The notes under the pieces are model-generated. The model worked only from the letters and a program-made list of their open reading frames with translations. It had not been told where the DNA came from and did not search any database. Positions 1-6,085 of a stretch of DNA of 6,158 nucleotides are shown here, piece after piece. Within the stretch, counting starts at the first letter, position 1. The number at the start of each line of letters is the position of its first letter. This DNA comes from Bacteroidota bacterium (lineage in GTDB: Bacteria > Bacteroidota > Rhodothermia > Rhodothermales > JAAAOL01): positions 1-6,158 of the forward strand of contig JAAAOL010000311.1 in assembly GCA_009908885.1 (NCBI GenBank), read 5' to 3'. The position numbers were made by a program, and so were the translations under genes.

Positions 1-137
1 CCGCGTAGCGCGGTGACCGTACGGAAGAGCTCGAGCATGAAGGCGCGCTGCCAGGAGCCGACCGAGCAGTTGTAGGTGGCCGTCATTTTTGCGAAGATAT
101 AATCAAGCGCAGGCGCGATAAGCGGTTGCGGAGGCAT
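1..137 (-). CDS. N-terminal fragment of a gene leaving the window; possible IS4-like transposase
   Basis: An open minus-strand frame begins at ATG 137-135 and runs off the left edge, giving 45 codons plus the first two bases (GG) of a glycine codon. An in-frame stop (156-158) lies upstream, so the start is inside the window. A second in-frame ATG is at 86-84. From there on nearly every codon ends in G or C, which is strong coding evidence; the first 17 codons are more AT-rich, so either start is possible. The visible part reads SVGSWQRAFMLELF, then TALR and probably Gly. A Trp-Gln-Arg/Lys-x-Phe block followed by a hydrophobic helix and ALRG resembles, from memory, the N-terminus of some IS4/IS701-type DDE transposases, which continue with a conserved Asn-Phe-Thr-Asn-Leu-x-Arg-Tyr block. 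That block and the catalytic residues would lie outside the window. Coding status is fairly secure; the transposase call is tentative. Confidence 0.5.
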   Translation of the reverse strand, partial: MPPQPLIAPALDYIFAKMTATYNCSVGSWQRAFMLELFRTVTALR

Positions 138-153
138 AGGTCGGCAGGTCGGT
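138..153. repeat. Tandem 8-bp direct repeat (AGGTCGGC / AGGTCGGT)
   Basis: Two adjacent 8-bp units differing only in the last base lie directly upstream of the minus-strand start at 137. The second unit is also the left end of the inverted repeat at 146-174. Such a repeat in a divergent spacer could be a protein-binding site or part of a mobile-element end; the sequence does not decide between these. Confidence 0.5.
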
Positions 154-174
154 TCTCAGGACAAGAACAGACCT
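146..174. repeat. Imperfect inverted repeat (11-bp arms, 7-nt loop)
   Basis: Arms AGGTCGGTTCT (146-156) and AGAACAGACCT (164-174) are complementary at 10 of 11 positions; only 151/169 mismatches. The loop is CAGGACA. The element lies in the spacer between the minus-strand fragment and the plus-strand propeller gene, 5' of both. It has no adjacent T-run in either direction, so it is unlikely to be an intrinsic terminator. Candidate roles are an operator for a dimeric regulator, a structured leader of the minus-strand transcript, or a structure near an insertion-sequence end. A short perfect palindrome, TTGCATGCAA, also occurs at 189-198. Confidence 0.6.
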
Positions 175-222
175 ACGGCCTATTGCTTTTGCATGCAAGT
201 CCGCCAAAACCTGCACGGAGTG

Positions 223-250
223 TTGACAGTCAAAGATACGCGGGTAAGCG
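223..250 (+). promoter_or_regulatory. Weak sigma70-like promoter candidate for the propeller gene
   Basis: A perfect -35 hexamer, TTGACA, is at 223-228. With a 16-nt spacer the -10 would be TAAGCG (245-250), a poor match to TATAAT; no better hexamer occurs at 16-18 nt. The position, about 30 nt before the ATG at 281, fits a short leader. The -35 is convincing by itself but the pair is not, so this is only a candidate. Confidence 0.25.
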
Positions 251-280
251 GTACTCACACATTTTGGCAGTTTACATGGT

Positions 281-2401
281 ATGGGCAAGAAGTACCTTCT
301 TTTCATAATCAGCTTCATCCTTTCTGTTTGCGCGCTCGATCAACCAGCGAGCGCACAGGCGATGTGGCAGCAGACGAACGGCCCGCACGGCGGATCTGCT
401 CCTGCCTTCGAACTACATCGAGCCCCGTCAGGCACTGTATATGCTGCCACGCTCGGTACCGACACGACCCCAGGTGCGGTCTACCGTTCGCACAACGATG
501 GGCGTTCCTGGTCCGAAACCCACCTGACCTCACTCGTTGCTACAAAGGATGTATCTCTTATAACAATCGGAGAAGGCGACCTTTTGTTAGGACTTGCCTT
601 AACCTTCAATGATACCATTTTAGGAGGTTTCCTGCGCTCTCCTGACGGCGGGGATACGTGGAAACGTACGGGACCCGAAGACCAGGAAGTCTACGATGTG
701 ACCTATGGCAACGAGGGGATCGTACTAGCAGGACGCGAGCGCGGCGTCCTGCGGTCCTCCGATGGGGGCACTACGTGGTCCCCCTCTGGCCTGGATAGTA
801 CTACCGTCCGCGTTCTCTGGGAACGGAAGCCAGGTGAATTCATCGCAGGCACAGACGCCGGTCTTTATCGCTCGTTTGATAATGGCAACACCTGGAGCTT
901 TGTCAACCTCCCAGTCACGGCCGTCACCGACATCATCACTGACCCTGTGGGGCATATTTTTGTAGGTACGAGAGATGGTATTTATACACTGGACGCTGAG
1001 TTCGATGTGGTAGATGAGTTGCAAGGAGTCTTCGTCAACGCGTTATCTGTACGTTCCTCCGGTGACGTTTTTGCTGCAACGCGGACAGGCGTACTGAGGC
1101 GGAGTGACAGCAACGAATGGATTGAGACGGACCTGGAGCTAACCGTGTATTCACTCGCTGTCACGGAGGGTGCTCTGCTCGCGGCGACAGCGAGAGGCGT
1201 CTATCGCTCGTCTAACTCGGGAGCATCGTGGATGCTGACGGGCGTGCCGAATGCAAGCGTTCGATCCCTTGTTTTCAATGACAACAACGAGTTGCTAGCG
1301 GGTGCGGAAGCAGGCCTCTTTCGCTCCGAAGATCAAGGAGACTCCTGGACGCCAACCGGACTTTCAGGGTTGTGGGTCAGCACGTTGACTCGCGGCCAAC
1401 AGGGATTGCTTCTCGCAGGCGCCACCTTCTTCGGTGGCGTCTATCGGAGCACTGATAACGGACGCTCCTGGCAATCAATGGGCCTGTCAAATGAATTCGA
1501 GATACGCTCTCTCCTTATAGACGCAGAGGGACGTCTCTATGCCGGGACGGACAAATCTGTGTACCGGTCACGGGATGGCGGAGAAACGTGGGAACCGCTC
1601 GATAGCGGACTCTCGGGGAGAGGCGGAAATGCACTCATTCTGGATGTCAACGACGATGTCCTGCTCTCAAACCTGACCGGCGTTTTCCGATACGATAAGG
1701 CTGCTTCGAGATGGGTGAAGTTGCCACTGGAGGTAAGCGTAAATGATCTTGCAGTCACTCAAGCCGGTGGAATCTATGCGATCTCATACGACAGGATCTA
1801 CCGCTCCAATGACCATGGAGCGACATGGAGTCAAACCGGCTATCGTGAGGGCCCTGTTCTGGATGTCATCAGCGACACTGCGGGAAATCTATTTGTGGGC
1901 ACCCAAAGCAGTGGAATCTACATGTCCTCAGATCAGGGACAGTCGTGGGATACGGTCGGTGCTGGATTTCCTCCCACATTTTGTGATCCTGATATTTCTT
2001 GTTCTGACTTTAGTCGCGCGGCTGCCTTTACGCTGACAATAGGCCCTGACGGTCACCTCTTTGTTGGAACAGAGTGGCATGGGGTGGTGCGCTCCATTGA
2101 GCCCATCGCCACGGAGATCAGCAATGATTATGTGATCCCTGACAACCCCTACACCACTGCTTTTCCCAACCCGTTCAACGACGCGGTAAATGTCCGTTTT
2201 AGCATGACCGTGTCCGATCATGTAGAAGTGGAAGTGTTTGATGCGCTCGGCAGGAAGATCCGGGTACTTCACAGGGGACATCTACCCGCTGGTGAACACG
2301 AAGTCCGCTGGGAGCCTGATCACCTTGAGAGTGGCGTGTATTTTTGCAGGTTGATCGGAGGAGGGATGAGGCGTATTATCTCCATCGTACACGCGCGGTA
2401 G
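281..2401 (+). CDS. Secreted Asp-box (BNR-like) beta-propeller protein with T9SS type A sorting domain
   Basis: This 706-residue protein is predicted to be exported and delivered to the cell surface or medium by the type IX secretion system. Residues 1-25 form a signal peptide: KK, a hydrophobic core, then ASA before Gln26 (AQA before Met28 is an alternative). Residues about 60-610 hold 14 units with a [VIL][YFL]RS-type strand, most followed by an Asp-box of the form S-x-D-x-G-x-[ST]-W. Clear boxes are at 70-77, 120-127, 159-166, 198-205, 310-317, 349-356, 390-397, 430-437, 509-516 and 549-556. Units near 236, 274, 471 and 604 are degenerate. The period is about 39-41 residues. Residues about 619-706 are the sorting domain: PNPF at 629-632, then FDALGR, LPAGEHEVRW, SGVYFCRL and a basic C-terminus. 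Asp-box propellers occur in sialidases, sortilin-like proteins, xyloglucanases and photosystem assembly factors. No sialidase RIP motif or clear catalytic residues are visible, so the substrate is unknown. The start is fixed by the signal peptide; there is no evident Shine-Dalgarno. Base composition is lower in GC than the genes to its right, which suggests a separate history. Confidence 0.9.
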   Translation: MGKKYLLFIISFILSVCALDQPASAQAMWQQTNGPHGGSAPAFELHRAPSGTVYAATLGTDTTPGAVYRSHNDGRSWSETHLTSLVATKDVSLITIGEGDLLLGLALTFNDTILGGFLRSPDGGDTWKRTGPEDQEVYDVTYGNEGIVLAGRERGVLRSSDGGTTWSPSGLDSTTVRVLWERKPGEFIAGTDAGLYRSFDNGNTWSFVNLPVTAVTDIITDPVGHIFVGTRDGIYTLDAEFDVVDELQGVFVNALSVRSSGDVFAATRTGVLRRSDSNEWIETDLELTVYSLAVTEGALLAATARGVYRSSNSGASWMLTGVPNASVRSLVFNDNNELLAGAEAGLFRSEDQGDSWTPTGLSGLWVSTLTRGQQGLLLAGATFFGGVYRSTDNGRSWQSMGLSNEFEIRSLLIDAEGRLYAGTDKSVYRSRDGGETWEPLDSGLSGRGGNALILDVNDDVLLSNLTGVFRYDKAASRWVKLPLEVSVNDLAVTQAGGIYAISYDRIYRSNDHGATWSQTGYREGPVLDVISDTAGNLFVGTQSSGIYMSSDQGQSWDTVGAGFPPTFCDPDISCSDFSRAAAFTLTIGPDGHLFVGTEWHGVVRSIEPIATEISNDYVIPDNPYTTAFPNPFNDAVNVRFSMTVSDHVEVEVFDALGRKIRVLHRGHLPAGEHEVRWEPDHLESGVYFCRLIGGGMRRIISIVHAR

Positions 2402-2402
2402 C

Positions 2403-2432
2403 AGTGGACCCTCTGTCCGCTTCTCCGTTTTT
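2403..2432 (+). terminator. Probable intrinsic terminator of the propeller gene
   Basis: Two bases after the TAG stop, AGTGGAC (2403-2409) pairs with GTCCGCT (2415-2421). This gives a 7-bp stem including one G-U wobble, with a 5-nt loop CCTCT. A pyrimidine-rich tail ends in five T residues at 2428-2432. The T-run starts 6 nt after the stem instead of directly at it, so termination may be inefficient. The position right after the gene and before the convergent neighbour supports the call. Confidence 0.45.
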
Positions 2433-2511
2433 CGGTACAACTCCCAATCCATTCTCACGTTCATCCTTTCACCCATCGACACCTCCCATCGGGTTGTGCA
2501 GACCGGGGACA

Positions 2512-4629
2512 TCAATCCAGGCGGAGCGTGCGCGTCGATGATACGCGGTCGCCGGTCTGCGTGTCCCGCACCTGCAGGCGGATTTCGACCGTGCCGGGTG
2601 CGAGGTCGGCGGTGTCGAGGATGACGTACTGCCCTTCGTCGGTCGCCGTGGCGGTCGTGGTGAAGCGCACGGAGACGCCCTCGGCCTCGCTGCCCCCGAA
2701 GAGGCGGCGCAGCCACCCGCGCTGGGTCTGCTGAGGCGTGAGGGCGGCCTCCACCTCGTAGTCCGCGCCCGGCGTAAGGCCGTAGGCTTCGACGTACAGG
2801 TAGAGCGGCTGTCCCGCCGGGAGCGCGTCCCACGGCAGCGCCCGAATCGCGTAGCCGTTCCGCAGCAGCTCCCCCGCCGCAGCGTCCTCGGAATCGCCCA
2901 CCTCCTCGACGGAGATCGCGGGCACGAGGTCGCTCAGGCGCAGCCCGTCGCCCGTGAAGTCAGGCAGCGTCACGGCGGCGCGCTCGTAGCCGACGGCCCG
3001 GGCGCCGTCCGCCTCGAACTCGACGGCCAGCGTGTAGTCGCCGGGCGCGGCGGTGAGGCGGTGCGCCGTCTGCCAGTACGTGGTGTCGGCGCGGGCGCGT
3101 AGCTGGGACGGGTCGAGCGCGTCGGTCGTGCGCTGCTGCCGGGCGACGAGGCCCGCCTCGGGCTGGAGCAAGAAGGCGCCGGTGCGCATCGGCAGGGCGA
3201 GCGTGTCGCGCTGCGGAGCAGGCGGGACGGGCACGGCCATCGGGACGTAGAGATCGGTCTGCCCGTCCTCGCCCTTGAAAGCGCTGGCGAGCGCGTCGAC
3301 CGGACGGCGGCGGCCCGGCGGCGTGTACTGGGTGCGCTGCGGCTCCTGCGCGTAGACGTGCTGCGCGCCGGTCTGGATGTAATCGGTGAAGCGGTAGCTG
3401 TCCGCACGGAAAGTCTTGTCGAAGCGGAAATGGAAGCCGTCGTAGTACCACGTCCGCAGCAGCGTGGCGTCCTCCACCCCGCCCACCGACTGGTCCTCGA
3501 CGCGGCGCGGCAGGCCGTAGCGGACGAGCACCTGCCCGATCTCGGTCTCCCACCCCCGCCGGTCGTCGGCGCCGAAGAAGAGGTCCGCATAGGCGAGGCG
3601 GGCGTAGTGTTCGAGGCGGCGCTCGCTCACGTCGGTCAGCAGACGGGGATCTTCGACGGTCCAGAAGCGGTCGGCGGGCGCGGTCCAGGCGGCGTCCTGC
3701 GCGAAGGGTACCCGGTCGTCGGCGCGTTCCTGAAACAGCACGGCCAGGTCGTCGAACGAACGGCGGTCGGCGGCGGAGAGCAGCGGCAGGGCGCGGGCGA
3801 AGGCGGCATCGGCGGCCGCAACGTCGCCCCCGAAGACATGCGCCATCCCGGCGTAGAGGTGCGGCGTCGCGTCGTCCGGGAAGGCCGCCTGCATCGCCGT
3901 CGCCACGCGGGCGGCCTCGGCGTAGCTGGAGTCGGCCAGGTAGAGGCGCAGCAGCGGGGCGTAGAGCGCGCGCTCAGACGGATCGGCGCGGAGGGCCTGC
4001 TCCAGGTGGTCGACGGCCTCGGCGAAGGCGGGCGCGGCGGTCTCGCGCTTGTCGAGCGTCGTCACGCCCAGCACGCGGCGTTTCTGGGCCACCTCATCGT
4101 ACGTCTGAAAGGCTGCGTACGGATCATCGGGGGGGCGCACGTCCCCGCTGACGGTCACCGCGTCGCGGAACTGGAAATACGTCGCCGCCGCCCACTCGCC
4201 CAGCTCGACGTGGGCCAGCGCGTTGTCCGGGTCGAGGTCCAGGAGGCGCTCGGCCAGCCGCTTCCGCTTCCATTCCTGGTAATTCGGGAAGAGGGCGGGC
4301 GGCGCCTCGCGGCGCAGGTGGAGGCGGAGCGTCAGGTAGCGCGGATTGTCCGCGTCCAGGTCGAGGGCGCGGGCGAGGGCCTGCTTCGCGGCGCGGTAGT
4401 CCGGCGGCGAAGCCTCGGCGTGGGCGCGGGCGAGGCGATAGTGCGCCTCCGCGTCGTCCGGCTGCTGCGCGGTGAGGCGTTCCAGCAGGGCGATGCCGTC
4501 GGTCGTGCGTCCGGCCGCCAGCGCCGAGGTCGCCTGCGCCCACAGCGTGTCGGCGGGCTGGGCCGTGGTCGGGAGTGGCACGAGCAGGGCGAAGACCACG
4601 CCTGCGAGGAGGAGGCTGCAAGTACGCAT
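2512..4629 (-). CDS. Exported TPR protein with GWxTD domain
   Basis: This is a 705-residue protein. The start at 4629 is chosen because it puts a good signal peptide at the N-terminus (MRTCSLLLAG, a hydrophobic core, then TTA before Gln24). The frame stays open upstream to 4791, but that extension overlaps the preceding gene and lacks export features. There is no lipobox cysteine. Residues about 28-100 and 200-285 hold tetratricopeptide-like helical repeats, with patterns such as AEAHYRLARAHAEA and AVDHLEQALRADPS. Residues about 320-425 match the GWxTD family core: FWTVEDPRLLTDVSERRLEHY, then RGWETEIGQVLVRYGLP (358-374), then WYYDGFHFRFDKTF (394-407). The signature reads GWETE, so the usual final Asp is Glu here. 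The remaining 280 residues look like beta-rich extracytoplasmic domains. Proteins of this family are exported and of poorly known function, probably scaffold or binding proteins through the TPRs. The gene starts 11 bp after the HAD gene stop and is probably co-transcribed with it. Confidence 0.85.
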   Translation of the reverse strand: MRTCSLLLAGVVFALLVPLPTTAQPADTLWAQATSALAAGRTTDGIALLERLTAQQPDDAEAHYRLARAHAEASPPDYRAAKQALARALDLDADNPRYLTLRLHLRREAPPALFPNYQEWKRKRLAERLLDLDPDNALAHVELGEWAAATYFQFRDAVTVSGDVRPPDDPYAAFQTYDEVAQKRRVLGVTTLDKRETAAPAFAEAVDHLEQALRADPSERALYAPLLRLYLADSSYAEAARVATAMQAAFPDDATPHLYAGMAHVFGGDVAAADAAFARALPLLSAADRRSFDDLAVLFQERADDRVPFAQDAAWTAPADRFWTVEDPRLLTDVSERRLEHYARLAYADLFFGADDRRGWETEIGQVLVRYGLPRRVEDQSVGGVEDATLLRTWYYDGFHFRFDKTFRADSYRFTDYIQTGAQHVYAQEPQRTQYTPPGRRRPVDALASAFKGEDGQTDLYVPMAVPVPPAPQRDTLALPMRTGAFLLQPEAGLVARQQRTTDALDPSQLRARADTTYWQTAHRLTAAPGDYTLAVEFEADGARAVGYERAAVTLPDFTGDGLRLSDLVPAISVEEVGDSEDAAAGELLRNGYAIRALPWDALPAGQPLYLYVEAYGLTPGADYEVEAALTPQQTQRGWLRRLFGGSEAEGVSVRFTTTATATDEGQYVILDTADLAPGTVEIRLQVRDTQTGDRVSSTRTLRLD

Positions 4630-4640
4630 GGCAGCGGAAC

Positions 4641-5330
4641 TCAGGTGGAAGAAAGACCGAGGACCTTCGGCAGGGCGGCGAGGGAAGCCACCTCCACGTC
4701 GGGCGTGCCGGGCAGGCGCTCCGGCAGCTGATCGAAGCGGTTGATCCAGACGACGCGCAGGCCGAAGGCGGCGGCTCCGGCGGCGTCCCACGCATTGGCC
4801 GTCTGAAACGCGATCCGTTCGCGCGGCACGCCGAGCCGATCTACCGCCAGCTGGTAGACGCGCGGATCAGGCTTAAAGACACCGACGGACTCGACCGAGA
4901 GCACGGCGTCCAGCAGGTCGCCCAGGCCGCTGTGGTCTACCGCGTCGGCCAGCATGCCGGGCGCGCCGTTGGAGAGGATGGCCGTCGTCAGGCCGTGTGC
5001 CCGCAGCGTGCGCAGCGTCGGCGCGGCGTCCGGGTAGGCATCGAGGTGGCGGTAGGCGTCCAGCAGGTCCTTCCGCAGGCCGTCGTCGTCGAGGTCGAAC
5101 GTGTCGAGGGCGTAATCGAGGGCGTCCTGCGTCACCTGCCAGAAGTCGGCGTGGCGCTGCATCAGGCTGCGCAGCCACGTGTAGCTAACGTGCTTCCGGC
5201 GCCACAGGGCCGAGAAGGCCGCGGCGCGGTCGCCCAGCCGGTCGCGGTGCGGGGCGACGGCCGCCTGGACGTCGAACAGCGTACCGTAGGCGTCGAACAC
5301 GCACGCGCGGATGTCGGATAGTGCAGGCAT
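4641..5330 (-). CDS. HAD family hydrolase, type II haloacid dehalogenase-like
   Basis: A cytoplasmic 229-residue protein, the usual length for (S)-2-haloacid dehalogenases, which hydrolyse 2-haloalkanoic acids to 2-hydroxy acids through an Asp ester. Motif I is FDAYGTLFD with nucleophile Asp13 and Thr17. The family arginine is probably Arg44 in ALWRRKHVSYTW. Motif II is ILSNG with Ser120 and Asn121. Motif III is VFKPDPRVYQ with Lys153 and Tyr159. Motif IV is TANAWDAAGAAAFGL with Asn179 and Asp182; a conserved Ser two residues before that Asn is Thr177 here. The cap helices lie between about residues 15 and 95. The start at 5330 puts motif I at the normal distance from the N-terminus; an in-frame ATG at 5366 would add 12 residues with no family support. 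It is first in a probable two-gene unit with the GWxTD gene and is divergent from moaC. The fold and class are secure; true dehalogenase activity is inferred, since many members act on other substrates. Confidence 0.88.
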   Translation of the reverse strand: MPALSDIRACVFDAYGTLFDVQAAVAPHRDRLGDRAAAFSALWRRKHVSYTWLRSLMQRHADFWQVTQDALDYALDTFDLDDDGLRKDLLDAYRHLDAYPDAAPTLRTLRAHGLTTAILSNGAPGMLADAVDHSGLGDLLDAVLSVESVGVFKPDPRVYQLAVDRLGVPRERIAFQTANAWDAAGAAAFGLRVVWINRFDQLPERLPGTPDVEVASLAALPKVLGLSST

Positions 5331-5454
5331 CGGGCCGGGGCATTGGAACGGTGCGGGGACATGCACGTGGACGCAGCAGCGCGGCCAGAGTTCGAGGCCT
5401 CAAGCCCGCGCGCATGCGGCAACCGTGAAAGAGCCGGTACAGGCGGGCCGCACC

Positions 5455-5483
5455 TTGCCGTTCGCGCAACTCCCACCTATCTT
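5455..5483 (+). promoter_or_regulatory. Candidate sigma70-type promoter of moaC
   Basis: TTGCCG (5455-5460) and TATCTT (5478-5483) are separated by exactly 17 nt and each matches four of six consensus bases. Transcription would begin near 5490, leaving a leader of about 44 nt before the moaC ATG at 5534. The leader seems too short for a molybdenum-cofactor riboswitch, and I see none. The rest of the 203-bp divergent spacer (5331-5454) shows no convincing promoter for the minus-strand HAD gene. Confidence 0.45.
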
Positions 5484-5533
5484 CGGCGTTGCAGCACCCG
5501 CACGCTCCTTTCGTACCAAGCGCACGCATTCCG

Positions 5534-6028
5534 ATGGCGACCGACGCACCGACCCTGACCCACGTGAATCCCGCTGGCGGCGTAAAGATGGTGGACGTTT
5601 CCGGCAAGGCCGACTCGCTCCGCACCGCCGTGGCGGCGGGCCGGGTGCTCGTGGGTGAAGAGGCCTATCAGCTCATTACCGAGAACAAGGTCCGCAAGGG
5701 CGACGTGCTCGGGGCGGCGCAGATCGCGGGCATCCTGGGCGCCAAGCAGACCAGCAAGCTGATCCCGCTCTGCCACGACGTCCAGGTCAAGGGCGTCGAG
5801 CTGGAGTTCGTGCCGAACGAGGAAGACCACGCCATCGACATCCGGGCGCTGGCCAAGACGACGGGCCCGACGGGCGTGGAGATGGAGGCGCTGACGGCAG
5901 TGTCCGTGGCCGCGCTGACGATCTACGACATGTGCAAGTCGATCTCGAAGGCCATCCGGATCTCCGACATCCACCTGCTCGCCAAGACGGGCGGCCAGAG
6001 CGGCGACTACCGGAAGGGACAGGAGTAA
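5534..6028 (+). CDS. moaC: Cyclic pyranopterin monophosphate synthase MoaC
   Basis: MoaC converts 3',8-cyclo-7,8-dihydro-GTP, made by MoaA, to cyclic pyranopterin monophosphate, the second step of molybdenum cofactor synthesis, in the cytoplasm as a hexamer. The 164-residue product is full length for the family. It shows KMVDVSGKAD (18-27), RKGDVLGAAQIAGILGAKQT (54-73), LIPLCHDV (76-83), TGVEMEALTAVSVAALTIYD (113-132) and KTGGQSGDY (151-159). By alignment with the E. coli enzyme the catalytic and binding residues are present: Lys55, Cys80, His81, Glu116, Glu118, Asp132 and Lys135. The start at 5534 puts MVDVS at the usual place; an in-frame ATG at 5489 would coincide with the predicted transcript start and adds residues with no family match. 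No clear Shine-Dalgarno is visible. No other moa gene is in the window, so the pathway partners are elsewhere or downstream. Confidence 0.97.
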   Translation: MATDAPTLTHVNPAGGVKMVDVSGKADSLRTAVAAGRVLVGEEAYQLITENKVRKGDVLGAAQIAGILGAKQTSKLIPLCHDVQVKGVELEFVPNEEDHAIDIRALAKTTGPTGVEMEALTAVSVAALTIYDMCKSISKAIRISDIHLLAKTGGQSGDYRKGQE

Positions 6029-6085
6029 GAAAGAGGGTCCCCGTAGCGCCTCACCCACCTGCCACCGACTCCCCTCCCCCGCGCC

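Noticed and set aside
103..318. Minus-strand 71-residue frame spanning the left spacer
   Set aside because: No coding bias and no recognisable motif; it overlaps the propeller signal-peptide region and the better-supported edge gene.
2282..2476. Possible 64-residue minus-strand gene starting at ATG 2476 with GGGAGG just upstream
   Set aside because: The ribosome-site-like sequence and the Glu/Lys/Arg-rich start are attractive, but two thirds of it is antisense to the conserved sorting domain of the propeller gene. It shows no family pattern, and other genes here do not use strong Shine-Dalgarno sites.
3358..4731. Long plus-strand open frame (457 codons) antisense to the GWxTD gene
   Set aside because: Its product is Arg/Gly/Val-rich with no domain pattern, and the opposite strand encodes a protein with a signal peptide, TPRs and the GWxTD core. 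Long antisense frames are expected in very GC-rich DNA.
4575..5321. Plus-strand open frame antisense to the HAD gene
   Set aside because: Low-complexity Arg/Gly/Val/Ala-rich translation, entirely opposite a gene with complete HAD motifs; a GC-driven shadow.
5331..5454. Promoter for the minus-strand HAD gene
   Set aside because: TTGAGG- and TTGCCG-like hexamers are present on the minus strand, but none has an acceptable -10 at 16-18 nt.
5477..6058. Minus-strand open frame opposite moaC
   Set aside because: Arg/His/Asp-rich translation with no domain, covering the full moaC gene; shadow.
6029..6085. Terminator after moaC
   Set aside because: The 57-bp gap is C-rich with no stem and no T-run; nothing supports termination there.
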